From Linderina pennispora (lineage: Eukaryota; Kickxellomycota; Kickxellomycetes; Kickxellales; Kickxellaceae): a stretch of DNA of 64,000 nucleotides. The position numbers were made by a program, and so were the translations under genes. Shown one piece after another: positions 49,224-59,820 of this stretch. Each line of letters starts with the position of its first letter. The first letter of the stretch is position 1. Under the pieces are notes generated by a model. That model made no database searches. It worked only from the letters and a program-made list of their open reading frames with translations, and was not told where the DNA came from. The stretch spans positions 32,173-96,172 of the forward strand of contig NW_024468272.1 of assembly GCF_002104995.1 (NCBI RefSeq), written 5' to 3'.

Positions 49224-50534
49224 ATGGCTGTGCTGACCAAGATTAAGCATAGCATCAGCTATTTTCCTTTACTTGCGGATGTCGGTGCTGCACTATCAGC
49301 CTTTTCATGGCTGCAGTTAGCTCAACTATGCTATGTGTCGACCACTGTTGTTATAAAGTCGGTTTATCAGTACTATCGAAATGGACCGCGCCTGCCGAAG
49401 TGGGACCTAGCAATCCAGCTGACAGTTGATCTTGGATCCAGTCTGTCTAAGGTCGTGTTTCCATATCAGACAAATGACGATGACATCGAGCGCATTGACT
49501 TTCACAAGATTGTGATTGCAGTTCGCAGATGGGGTGACAAAAAACTAGCGTGGCCAAAGGAGAAGGGAACATACCGTAGTCACAATATCAACACACAGGA
49601 AGTAGAGATCGACATAAGCAAGCTTGCCGATATCGAGATAGTCGGGACGAAGCTTACCAATCTTGCTCAGAATGATATGGCGCTCCAGGACCCCCGAATT
49701 CTTGAGTGCGAGATTATCTTGGGGAACGCTGCTATCCAGACGCTAGAATCCCACGCTACCAACGCCGGCAATCTCCTTGATACCGTTCCTGTGGTGAAAG
49801 ATGAGAAAATCGTATTGTATTTTCATGGCGGCGGCTGGATCCTAGGAAACATTGAGACGCACCGGGGGATAACGGATGAAATCTCCCAAGCATCAGGCAC
49901 TCGTGTTGTCTCTGTCAACTACCGTCTATCGCCAGAGCATGCTTTCCCAGCACACCTGCTCGATGCGTACATCTCCTACTGCTTCCTGCTCAAGCAAGGG
50001 TTCAAGCCGTCGAACATCGTTGTTGCTGGTGACAGCGCTGGTGGACAGCTGGCCCTTTCGCTGACTCACCTGCTCCGCCATATCGGAGCGCCAGTGCCAG
50101 CCGGCCTTGTACTTTTGTCGCCTGCTACAGACCAAAGGCACATCAAATATGAGCATGATGCGCCTGCTGTACTCGATTATCTCATGTATATGCCTGTTGA
50201 GACACCTGCATCTATGGTGCGCCTGATGATCGCGCCTGGACAACCTCTGAGTGAGCTGATGAAGAGAGAGCTCGAGTCACCACTCATATCGCCTATATAT
50301 GGCTCGTTCAGCGGATTTCCATATACTCTGATCCAGACCGGCGGCTGCGAATGCCTTCTCGATGGAAATATTGCCCTGTGCGAAAAGATAAGAAGCCAGA
50401 ATCCTGATGTGCCCGATATTGTTCGGCAAGATGTGTATGATGACATGCCACACGACTTCCATCTCATATTTCCGTATCGGCGGGAAGCTAGCAAGTCGTA
50501 TAAAGTCATTGGTGAGTTTATCAATAATCTCTGA
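49224..50534 (+). CDS. Alpha/beta hydrolase fold-3 esterase/lipase (HSL/arylacetamide-deacetylase type)
   Basis: 436 residues from the ATG at 49224. The HSL-type oxyanion-hole motif HGGGW is followed by SVNYRLSPEHAFPA and the nucleophile elbow GDSAGGQLALSL with the catalytic Ser. The catalytic His lies in DMPHDFHLIFPY near the C-terminus. The acid is probably the Asp of CECLLDGN, inferred from spacing. The N-terminal ~150 residues include hydrophobic stretches (FPLLADVGAALSAFSWLQLAQLCYV) that could anchor the protein in the ER or a lipid droplet, as in fungal steryl-ester or acetyl-ester hydrolases. All catalytic motifs are intact, unlike the hydrolase-fold protein at 30239. Confidence 0.88.
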   Translation: MAVLTKIKHSISYFPLLADVGAALSAFSWLQLAQLCYVSTTVVIKSVYQYYRNGPRLPKWDLAIQLTVDLGSSLSKVVFPYQTNDDDIERIDFHKIVIAVRRWGDKKLAWPKEKGTYRSHNINTQEVEIDISKLADIEIVGTKLTNLAQNDMALQDPRILECEIILGNAAIQTLESHATNAGNLLDTVPVVKDEKIVLYFHGGGWILGNIETHRGITDEISQASGTRVVSVNYRLSPEHAFPAHLLDAYISYCFLLKQGFKPSNIVVAGDSAGGQLALSLTHLLRHIGAPVPAGLVLLSPATDQRHIKYEHDAPAVLDYLMYMPVETPASMVRLMIAPGQPLSELMKRELESPLISPIYGSFSGFPYTLIQTGGCECLLDGNIALCEKIRSQNPDVPDIVRQDVYDDMPHDFHLIFPYRREASKSYKVIGEFINNL

Positions 50535-50766
50535 GCTCAATTGCGGTATACGCCATCTTTGAACTCCTATATAGCTACAGATTTTAGCTGCCAATAAATT
50601 GGGACCATACGCTACCGATACTAAATGAAAAGGCATTTTTATAGCAACAATGATAAAACTGCAGTGTAAAATGAATATTCTGGTGTAGGTATGCTTTCTA
50701 TATGATTGCACAGTGGATTTCTTGGGGCGTATCTGGCAGCAGCCGCCACTCGCGTGTGCACTTTCC

Positions 50767-51270
50767 TCAATAGCCTTTTGTAATGGTATCGCTAGATCCA
50801 TCGTCATTGGGGTCGCAGGTGCGGCGGTTCTTGAGCCATGCGTCGCCACTGGGACAGTGCTGCCATCCAGGATGCAGGTATCCGATGTCCTCGAACCAGT
50901 GGACCTCCTCCTTCTGCAGGAACATGGCAGCGGAAATCGAGTGCACCGGGGAATCTCCCCAGCGCTCGTAGAAGAAGCCGCCTTCGGTCATTGACCAAGG
51001 CATGCTCATAAAGTTCTCTTCAAAGGGCTCGTCATTCAGGAACACATACGGATAGTTAGACCTTCCGTTGAATTTGTCTTCCATCTCTCGCATCAACGTG
51101 CGGATGCCAAGCCAGTCCTGGTTTTGCGCCAGCAACACGAAGCAGGGTTTGGCTGGCTTAGGCTCGCTTGGATTGTAGCTGGCCCCAGATGAATAGTCGG
51201 GCTTTGTTGCCTCTGTGAACGATGTTGTAGTTCCATGCAGCAACGGGTTTTGTGCAATATACTACATTTG
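50767..51270 (-). pseudogene. GT15 mannosyltransferase remnant with a large internal deletion
   Basis: A continuous frame of about 160 codons joins two ends of a Kre2/Mnt1-type catalytic domain. The first part (CFVLLAQNQDWLGIRTLMRE, then YPYVFLNDEPFEENF) matches the beginning of the domain. The second (GGFFYERWGDSPVHSISAAM, then HWFEDIGYLHPGWQHCP) matches its end. About 190 central residues, including the nucleophile Glu region, are missing, with the junction near 50985-51010. No membrane anchor or start ATG lies upstream; a stop occurs about ten codons before the coding-like part. The open frame across the junction means a deletion rather than an intron. The intact homologue is at 42439. Confidence 0.82.
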
Positions 51271-52439
51271 GGAGAAGTAGAGTTCTGTCACCAACGTCAG
51301 ACTAATAACGATATATCAGGTGAGCGGGCTTTTCACGCTAATGGTGTATATTGAGCGAAGCTTCGGGACAGCCATTCGGCCAAAACGAGTGAGGAGTATG
51401 CAGAAGAGAAAACAATTGCATGCTAAGTTACTGGCAGAAGAGTCTGTGTTCGAGTCTAGTTTGTTCTGCATCCAGCTAAAGGAACCACTATCTAAATGCC
51501 CATGGGCTTTGTTGTACAGGGCAGAATCTGGGACGACGAATGGTGTCATCGCAGCTCACTAAGCGAATAGCATTAACCTCACAAGGACCATACAACAGAA
51601 CTCGGATGGACATTTTGTAGTGTAGCCTTGCTGACTGCTCGTACTTGCATCGTAGTCTGTCATAGGCCAACCAATTATTCCAAATTTGCATGTACCGAAT
51701 GCCAAGCCCTGATTTGCAACTGGCGGAAACGCAGAATGCCAAGAGGCAGTGTCTACAGAGCTACACCGCATCCATGTAGAGCGGTACCCTTGAAGCACTT
51801 TGTATTATGCTTTCCTCCAAACAAAACATGCTACTGCTGACCAGAAGGACGCAGAGTCAACAGCAATGCAGCCAGGCATTGTGTGCAGGCGCATGGATCT
51901 CTGCATGTCTACAACTCGGCATGCAGCTTGGTCTTGGCAACTGTACCCAAGTTGTTTCCAAGCGAAATAGGCAGACCAGCGAAACTACCAGATATAATAT
52001 CCTCTTCACCGATTCTGTTCCGTTTGGAAGGCTGCACGTCAGCACACAGTGGAAGATCGGATAAGCACACACGGACAGTGGGCTCAGGTGCACAAAGTAA
52101 ACAATACCCATCTCACCATCAGATCCCAGCCAAGACTGCTGCACAGACCGAACCATATAGCCTGTCGGACCATCAGCCACGTGAGCAAATGCATCCGACC
52201 ATTGGGTCTGGCACAGTCACATTTGTCACACTTGGTTTGCCAAATGCATACATTTCCACAGGCATAAAAGTGCTAATAGTGTCAGTGAGGATATAGATGG
52301 GGGATATTATTAATACGTATGTGCTGATTAAGGACTAAGAGTGGCAGATATGTAAGGTGATGAGAGGAGTTAAAGGATAAAAGGGTATAAATGGATGGTT
52401 GGCGGGAGATTTGTGTGCATATTTCGGACTATGCCGGAC
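51271..52439. other. Intergenic region, no gene recognised
   Basis: About 1.2 kb. Minus-strand frames at 51559-51798 and 51857-52180 are open for ~80-107 codons but show no family motif; they may be another decayed gene. No RNA gene seen. Confidence 0.35.
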
Positions 52440-55289
52440 CTACTCATTGTCGGCGGCATCGACTAACGGAGAGACAAAGGAGAAGCCCGAGAATGCAACA
52501 TCGCTGGTGGAATCAGCCGACTTTGCCATACCCTTGGTGTACTCGACCTTGTCATCCTGCCCCTGACTTGACGTGTCAAACATGCCATTAGCGGTCTGCT
52601 TTGTCTGCTGCGGGAACGCAGCAAGCTTCGACTGCATCTCGAGCTCAGCCTTGCGCTCAGCCTCGGCCGCCTCTGCCAGGATATCCACCTGGCCCTCGGC
52701 TAGAATCGACTCTGGGATCGGCTCGTTGCGGAACTCGGGGTCAATGTTGCTCAGGTCAAAGATCGAGCTGACGTTCGGCATGAACGGCGGCGCGTACTCT
52801 TGGCGGTAGATCTTGCCCCAGTCGATACCATAGAAGAACGCATGGCGCTTGACGTTCTCAGTGCCAAACACGCCGGCTCCCAGGCGCTTCTTCGGATCGC
52901 GCTCGAGGATCCTGTAAATAAAGTCCTGTGCGAGCCGCCCGATGCTTTCGCCGGGCACGCTGCCGCTACTTGAGCTGTATGTGCCATTGCCACGCAGAGG
53001 AGGCGGCAGAGATGTCGGGAACCGCAGCGGCTCCTGCAGGATCCGCCTGTACATGACGTTATTGTCCTGGTCGTAGTATGGCGGCAGACCAGTCAGCATT
53101 TCGTAGAGAACGGCGCCGAGGCAGTACCAGTCGACCTCCTTGCCGTAGCTCTGTCTCAGCAGAACCTCGGGTGCCAGGTACTCTGGCGTGCCGCAGAATG
53201 TGGCTGTCTTGCCACCTTCCTCCACCGAGTACAGCGCAGACCCCTCCGTGCGCCAGACGATCGGACCGACCTCCTTGGCCAGCCCAAAGTCGACGATACG
53301 CACATGCCCGCGCGCATCCAGCAGGCAGTTCTCGGGCTTCAGGTCGCGGTACACGACGTCCATGCTGTGGAGGTACGCCAGCGCCGAGGTGATCTCGGCA
53401 GCATAGAACCGGGCACGGTTCTCTGCGAAGCGCCGCTCGCGCTGCAGGTGGAAGAACAGCTCGCCGCCGTTGACGTAGTCGAGGCAAAAGTACAGCTTCT
53501 CCTTTGTCTGGAACGCACACTGCAGACCAACTAGGAATGGGTGCTGCACAGTGCGCTCCAGGACACGGCGCTCTGACATTACACGACGGATCTCGTTGGG
53601 ACGGCCACGCAGCTTCGACTTGGAGATGACCTTGATGGCCATGACCTTGCCGGTGTCCTTGTAGCGGGCAAGCATGACCTTGCCATAGCTGCCCTTGCCG
53701 ATGACGCTGAGGAGATGGAAGTCGTCGAGGCCAACCTTCTTGGGCTTATCGACAGCCATCTTTACGTCCTGCTCGGCATTGGCGCTAGCAATAGTGCCCA
53801 TCAATGTGTTGACATTGTCCGCCATCATGGCACCGGACAAGCGGCGCTCGCGGTGCACCTGCTCGGCCCCCTCAGCACGCGCAATGCCGCTGCTGGCTAT
53901 CCGGGCAGTGACATCAGTCAGCGTATCGTCTTGGGTCGTGTCCATCTCGATATCACTGCCATCGTATTGCGCATAGTCGGAGTCAGTGGCATCGCTGTGC
54001 TCCGCCCACTGCATTGAGCCGACCATATTCTGCGCTTGGAGGCCGGCGTATGCAAGCTCGCGCGGGCCTAGCAACTCGATGTTCCCGTCGGGCATCTGGG
54101 CAGTGCTAGGCACGCGGGTCTGGGCATCGTCGATGTATTGGATATTGCGGCGCAGGCCGTACTTTTTGCGCACAGCAGACTGCTCAGCACCTGGCCGCTT
54201 CTCGGCGCTCACATAGAGCTGCGGGTCAGAGGCCTTGCGTAGCAGCTGCGCTGCGTCGGCGTCGTTCATGAGAGTTGCAAACGGATGCTTTGGGTTGTCA
54301 ATGCCCAGTGGCGGGTAATTGCCGGGCTGTACACTGTCCTGCTGCTCGGCGGGGCGTGACAGCGAGCCATTGGGGCTGGTTGGCGAGCTCATGTAGCTGT
54401 CCTTGAGTGTGGGCATCGAGACCATGCGCTCGATCGACGACCGGCCGGTGTTTGTGCGGTTGGCCTTGATTGACCACTCGTCAGGCAGGGGCATGCGCTG
54501 CTGGGCAGCGCGCTGGGTGTCGTCGATAGATATATCGTGCAGAAACAGCTGCAGCTCCTCGCTCGGGCAGACGTCGGTGTCGCTGGTGACGCTGCGCAGG
54601 AAGGTGTTGAGCTTCTCGCGGCGCTGCATCACGACATCTGGCGATGCGCTGAGGCCAGGCAGCATGCGCTTCGGGAACAGGTCGCCCCAGACACTAGCCT
54701 TTTTTGGGAAGCGGCGGCGGAGAACCTGGAACAGCTCGTAGAATTCGCTGTAGCGACGCGCCACCCACCACTGGCCGGTGCGACCCGAGACCAGTATTTT
54801 ATAGACCAGGTGCTTCTTCTTGCCCATGCGCAGGCCGCCGGACTGCTCACGCGTCTCAACGCTCGTGATGTAGGCGGCAAAGGCAGGACCGCCCTCGGCC
54901 AGCGTCTGGTCGCCAGCGCCCATGGACTCGAGCACCATGGTCGACGAGGCTGTGGTTGTGCTGGCGTTCGAGTTGAGCGACCCGCGGCTGTTTCCTGGCC
55001 GCAGGTGGTACTTGGAGAGCCACGCGCCAAATGCGTTGCTGCCGCTGCCCTTGAGCGTCGCCTGGCTGCTGTTGCTGGTCAGCGACGCATTCGGGTCAGC
55101 CTCCAGGGATGTCCGCCCGCCCATGATGGTGTCGGCTGGCTGCTGGCCATTTTTGCTGTAGTAGCTCGAGATCTGCTCTGTGTGCAATTGGGACACTATA
55201 CCGTCGATCTGCGGGTTTGTGTGCATCGCACCTTTGCTGAGTAGGTGCCGAAGCGCGGTAGGGATGCCATTTGCGTTGGTGTTGTCCAT
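52440..55289 (-). CDS. PX-domain AGC-family protein kinase (SGK3/Ypk-like)
   Basis: 949 residues from the ATG at 55289. The frame is open much further upstream, but MDNTNANGIPTALRHLLSKG is the first plausible protein start. A PX domain fills about residues 137-257 (WWVARRYSEFYELFQVLRRR is its phosphoinositide-binding Arg-Arg-Tyr region), pointing to PI3P membranes. The kinase (about 519-818) has GKGSYGKV, AIKVISK, YRDLKPEN (Tyr in place of His in HRD, usual for AGC), DFG, TFCGTPEYLAPE and the AGC-tail. FSGFSF at 933-938 is a hydrophobic motif. The segment between DFG and TFCGTPEY is about 14 residues longer than in SGK/Akt (WRTEGSALYSVEEGG). PX plus AGC is the SGK3 layout; yeast Ypk1 lacks PX. 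TOR2/PDK1-type regulation is inferred. Confidence 0.9.
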   Translation of the reverse strand: MDNTNANGIPTALRHLLSKGAMHTNPQIDGIVSQLHTEQISSYYSKNGQQPADTIMGGRTSLEADPNASLTSNSSQATLKGSGSNAFGAWLSKYHLRPGNSRGSLNSNASTTTASSTMVLESMGAGDQTLAEGGPAFAAYITSVETREQSGGLRMGKKKHLVYKILVSGRTGQWWVARRYSEFYELFQVLRRRFPKKASVWGDLFPKRMLPGLSASPDVVMQRREKLNTFLRSVTSDTDVCPSEELQLFLHDISIDDTQRAAQQRMPLPDEWSIKANRTNTGRSSIERMVSMPTLKDSYMSSPTSPNGSLSRPAEQQDSVQPGNYPPLGIDNPKHPFATLMNDADAAQLLRKASDPQLYVSAEKRPGAEQSAVRKKYGLRRNIQYIDDAQTRVPSTAQMPDGNIELLGPRELAYAGLQAQNMVGSMQWAEHSDATDSDYAQYDGSDIEMDTTQDDTLTDVTARIASSGIARAEGAEQVHRERRLSGAMMADNVNTLMGTIASANAEQDVKMAVDKPKKVGLDDFHLLSVIGKGSYGKVMLARYKDTGKVMAIKVISKSKLRGRPNEIRRVMSERRVLERTVQHPFLVGLQCAFQTKEKLYFCLDYVNGGELFFHLQRERRFAENRARFYAAEITSALAYLHSMDVVYRDLKPENCLLDARGHVRIVDFGLAKEVGPIVWRTEGSALYSVEEGGKTATFCGTPEYLAPEVLLRQSYGKEVDWYCLGAVLYEMLTGLPPYYDQDNNVMYRRILQEPLRFPTSLPPPLRGNGTYSSSSGSVPGESIGRLAQDFIYRILERDPKKRLGAGVFGTENVKRHAFFYGIDWGKIYRQEYAPPFMPNVSSIFDLSNIDPEFRNEPIPESILAEGQVDILAEAAEAERKAELEMQSKLAAFPQQTKQTANGMFDTSSQGQDDKVEYTKGMAKSADSTSDVAFSGFSFVSPLVDAADNE

Positions 55290-57504
55290 CGGGATTGGGC
55301 TTCTAATAATTATTGTTTGTTGGTAGCAGCAGTTAGTAATGTGCGGTTGGATAGAGGGACTCGTTGTTTCTGAAAGGCAATCGGATTCTCCTGCTTTGCG
55401 GCCGTTGAATACGAAGTAGCAGAGACGTACAGGAATCAATGTAGTGGGGGATTTGCCTTCAGAAATTCGGGGGAGGAGATTGGAGGTTTGTGGTACGTGC
55501 GAGTGGTCAATATCCTTGGTATGACAAAAAGAAAACAGAACAGAGGCACGGAATACAGGAGATGCTGGGCGTGTAAATGCAAATTGGTTGCTTGCTGCTG
55601 CAATAGTGCGCGCTGTGTGTGCGAGTAGGGAGGCTAGAAAATAAAGTTGGATGGCTAGGAGAGGCGGATCGGAAGGAGGGCGTGAATAAATGGGATGTCT
55701 TCCAGAGCGTGAAAGGGGTCGTAACAAATGGAGCACAGAGACTAAATATAGAGTGAGGGTGAGTGGTATCCCCCAAGAAGAAGAGAAAGAGAGGGTGAGT
55801 GGGCGAGCAAGGGAAGCCCGAATGGATGAATGAAAAGGGCAGAAACGAAGAAAAGCCTACTGGAGAGAGTGCAAGACTCCTTTCTGCCATCTCCATAGAC
55901 AAGGGAAATAGCAAATGCCCAATGCGGAACAGGCAATGTGCTAGGGTGAGCAGGCTACGTATAGTATCCTGCATTTATACTATTCCTCTGCCGCGTATTT
56001 GCAACAAAAGATCCGAAGAACAGCAGGCATGCATCGTTTGCCGAAGGACTCGCCGCAGGACCAAACGAGACAATACCCCATGGCAATGCCTCTCTAAGCC
56101 CCCCATCACACACGGGCAGTGTATGAGACCAGCTAGTGAAACAAGCAGCGAAAAAAAATAAAAAGACCGCTTGTGCGAGTCCGCTGTGGTCCCATCACCG
56201 GGTGGCTTTTATTGGGTGCGGGCCATGAAAATGGCATGGGCGCGGGCGTGGCTGACTTTCAATTTGCTGCCTCGGACCGCGACGCCTGTTGTATCAGGCC
56301 ATTTCGTATACTCCCGCGATTCCGGGCCGGAAAGCTGCGTCTGACACTGTACCTTTTTGCACAGAAGCTATCTGCGGATGTCTTGGTGGTGGTGGTGGTG
56401 GTGGTTGAGATTGAGGTTGAAATTGAGGCTGTGATTGTGGTTGAAGCCGTGGAGTGAGAAGGGTCTAAGCGGAGTTTGAAGTCAGGCGGAAAAGAATTGT
56501 GAGACGGAGAGATTAACTCTGAAAGACAGTAGAATATAAGGCGAGGAATTGATGGGCGATGTAAATATGGTGGGCGATGAAAACAACAGGAGAGAGAAAG
56601 GGGACCGCTGGCCGGACGAGACAGGGTGTTAAAAAGGAGCACTGACGGGATTGACGAAGCAGAAATGTCGCCACTATGTGGTATCGATGGTGGGGGAGAG
56701 CGACCCGCGGTTGATGCCTGAGCGCTCAGGCAGGAAGCCCGGCTCTAAGTGTAAACAACTTTGGTGGGCATGTAAGAAATAATCATCCGCTGCAGCGCGG
56801 GCCTGGCGAATAGAAACTTGCATATCCAATGTGTTTGGGATCGCCCACAGAAAAAACAGCAGGAGAAATCGTCAAGCTTGTGTGCCCAGCGGCGACGCTA
56901 GGCTGCCGGGGCTGGCTGCCAGAAATAGAAATTTTCCAGCGCGTTTGCCCAAGGCTGAGATAAAATTTTTTGATGGCGACAGGTTGCAGGTGGCATGATT
57001 TTTTTCGCTTGAACACTGGGCCTGAGAGATCATCATGCAGCGGTGCATACGGTGTGGCGACAAACCGGTACTGCGTCTCGTCCGCATTGTTCTTGCGCCT
57101 GCACCGCCGCATGCCAGCACCATCAATCGGCCACGGACCAGCACAGGGCGGGCTTGGACTTGCTCGAGGTGCATATAGTTTGTGTTCCGTACGTACGTGT
57201 GTTCATCTGGATGCAGTCCATTAGGAGTGCGCAAGAACAACAACAACAAAAGCAATCATAACAGCCTGCACCGCCCGCGGCGTGACCACATTGCGCGCCG
57301 GTTGATCTTTGGCGCCCGAGCCGCTCAGCAGGCGAATCCATGTGGATTTCACTACAGGCCATTTATCGCAACTAAAAAAAGACAGCTGGCAGGTGCAAAA
57401 ATAGCCACAGCTACAGCTGCGGGCCGTGTTGAAATCCTGCGCTTCCTTAAGGCAAGAGTGCACGGAAATGTAAACAAACGCAATATGTTGAGTAGAAATG
57501 ACGC
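55290..57504. other. Long intergenic region between the PX-AGC kinase and CLPTM1
   Basis: 2.2 kb; the part next to 55289 is the kinase promoter and 5' leader. A (GGT)n-type microsatellite followed by degenerate GTT/GAG repeats lies at about 56385-56450. No coding family was recognised on either strand, and no tRNA. Confidence 0.4.
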
Positions 57505-59581
57505 TCACTTGTCCTTCTTGGGCTCGGCAGCATCGCTCTCCAGGGCGTCTGTCTTGATCTCCGCCTGGGTTTCTTTGCCGACCTGCCCGTATTCATTAGC
57601 ACGCGAGTGGTCGACTCGGTAGATCCAGCGCTGGTACAGGTAAACAACAAACACAACATCGTCGCGCAGCGTCGCTAGGCGGTGCAGCCACGGCATCTTC
57701 ATGACCCAGCTAAACAGATCATCAATGAACGTCGACAGGGCCTTGTAGGCAAAGGTGCGCCACGGCATGTGCGCGACGGACTTTAGTCGGTAGTTGATGT
57801 ACAGCTGCGGGATCATCATCATGAACCCAAACGTGTACACATACCCAACCAGCACCGACAGCACAAACGAGTACCACGACCTTTGCTCCTGCGTGAACAG
57901 CGAGTAGATCGCATACACAAGCAGCAGCGGATAGGCCACGTAACTTAGATACTTGTATGCGATTTGGTCGTACTCGCGCGTGCTGCTCTCCTCCTCGGTC
58001 ATCGCCTCGTACGCCTTGACGGTTACCACATACCCGCCGATGCGCACCAGCTCCCTGCGAGTCTCCTTGGCCTGGGCGCGACGCCGAACCTCCGACTCGG
58101 AGTCATAAGTGCCGACTGGGACTGCCTGCAGGTCGACGGCACGGACGACCTTCCAGCCCTCGATTACCACACTGACAGTGTTGCTGATCAGGATCATGTA
58201 GCTGGTGTTGCCGCGGTTGTCAAACAGATACAGCAGAATGACTGCCTCGAATGCCACATTCATCAGCATGGTGCGGATGCTGACGCCCACCGTGTCCTGC
58301 TTCTTGCGCCAGAAACTGCACGTCGTTTTTGAATGCCAGAAAGTCGAACAGCGAGTGCAGCAGCGTGACAATGAAGGTGATGGCCAGGAGCACCGGGTTG
58401 GTGTCGGCCAACATGCGCTTCATCTCATCCATGCCCGATGATCCCAGATCCTCTCCAAACAGGCCCTGCTCCTGCTGCTTGGCCGAGTGGTCCATGCTGC
58501 AGAAGACCCGGAACTTCCATAGCGACAGACTGCTGACTTGCACATGCAGAGGCAGGGCACTGGTGGTCTCATTGATCAGCGACATGTGCGACTGCAAGCG
58601 CCAGAAATCGTTGACGAAGAATATCGGCTTCATATATGTCAGGTGAGACTGCGGGTCCTTGCCACGGACATCTGCCAGCTTGATCCACTTGTGCACCACC
58701 GGGGGCTCGCTTGAATACGGATACAGCTCCATGCCCGAGTCGACAATCGCCAGTGTCAAGTTCGGGTACCAGTAGCTGACCAGCTTGCCGTCCATCTCCG
58801 ATTCGCGTGCCTCGCGCAAAGCGCGCTGCTGGTCGCGGGCAGAAATCTCCTCGGCTGTCAGCTCCACTCCGCTGCCCTTGTGTGGAAACTCGACAAGCTT
58901 CTTGACGTGGTCTGGCTTGCGGTACCTTACGTAGTAAGTGAGCGGCCATGTTACCACTGCTACGTTGTCAGCGTCGTAGTTGTCCTCCTTTGGGTGTTTG
59001 CCGTAGCCATTCCGCGTAAACACTGCGTGCGCATACAGCGTGCCATTGTTTTGCACGCTTGCCGATGCCGCCAGCTCCAGATCAGCCTGGTAGTTGATCC
59101 CGGTGTCGCCATACAGGATGTCTTTGACCTCCCACGCAGGTGACTGCTGCTCGATCGTGGCATTACTGCACGCGGCGTCTTCGTTGACATACAGCGCCAG
59201 CGACATACGGTCACCGTACCGCCAGTAGGGCACCAGGGCTGGCGTTACCGTCATGTTGGCGAACTGATCAACCGCTGGTTCTGTGGTGTTCTGGGCCGCT
59301 TCTGTGCTTGGGTCGCCACCAATGTTCAGCAGCCCGCCGCCAAGTAGCATCGACACAAAGTTGAACAAGACCATTACGATGGCCAGTGTCTTCAAGAACT
59401 CGTACACTGTGTCCCAGAGCGACTCTTGCTGCTGCTGCCGTTGCTGCCTGCGTGGCTGCTGGCTGCCGGTCGCAGTGGCCGGTGCAGCCGACTCTGCGTC
59501 CTTGCTACCCTCCGAAGCAGCTTCTGCAGCAACCGTCCCTCTCTTCCGCAACTCTGATTTCGGCGCCTTGTCATCCACCAT
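57505..59581 (-). CDS. CLPTM1: CLPTM1-family multi-pass membrane protein, with one single-base frame break
   Basis: CLPTM1 proteins are ER/plasma-membrane multi-pass proteins linked to receptor trafficking and, for the CLPTM1L relative, lipid scrambling. The first frame (59581 to about 58320) has the N-terminal anchor (FLKTLAIVMVLFNFVSMLLG), the large luminal domain (VPYWRYGDRMSLALYVNED) and TM2 (LLAITFIVTLLHSLFDFLAFKNDVQF, here quoted in part). After FKNDVQF the frame goes wrong. One base fewer in the AAA at 58313-58315 would continue WRKKQDTVGVSIRTMLMNV into the second frame, which then holds four to five membrane helices and ends at 57505. The joined length of ~690 residues fits the family. 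Because the break is in a homopolymer and both sides are perfect family sequence, a consensus error is the likelier explanation. Confidence 0.88.
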
Positions 59582-59820
59582 TTTTTGCAAAAAAAAAACT
59601 TATACAATGTCTAAACAAGAGCTGAGCTGAAGAGGACAGCTGAGGAGCTCGTGAAACGTTGTTGCCTAAAGCTTCCTGTGCTGCTGAGCAGCACCAAAAA
59701 GCGCTGGCTCTACGATCGCCGGCAAACCTGCTAAACTGCTTTCCTCTCTTTGCATTCCCTTTCTTTCTGAATTTCAGCAAACTTGCCGTAAAGTATAACT
59801 TCTTTTTTTTCCTAAGCAGA

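Noticed and set aside
55290-55736. N-terminal extension of the PX-AGC kinase by 149 codons
   Set aside because: The extension has the composition of a 5' leader and no domain, and the ATG at 55289 begins a natural N-terminus. A uORF or leader role is more likely.
56385-56457. Repeat-encoded peptide from the GGT/GTT microsatellite
   Set aside because: The frames through it are short and low-complexity on both strands; treated as a simple repeat in an intergenic region.
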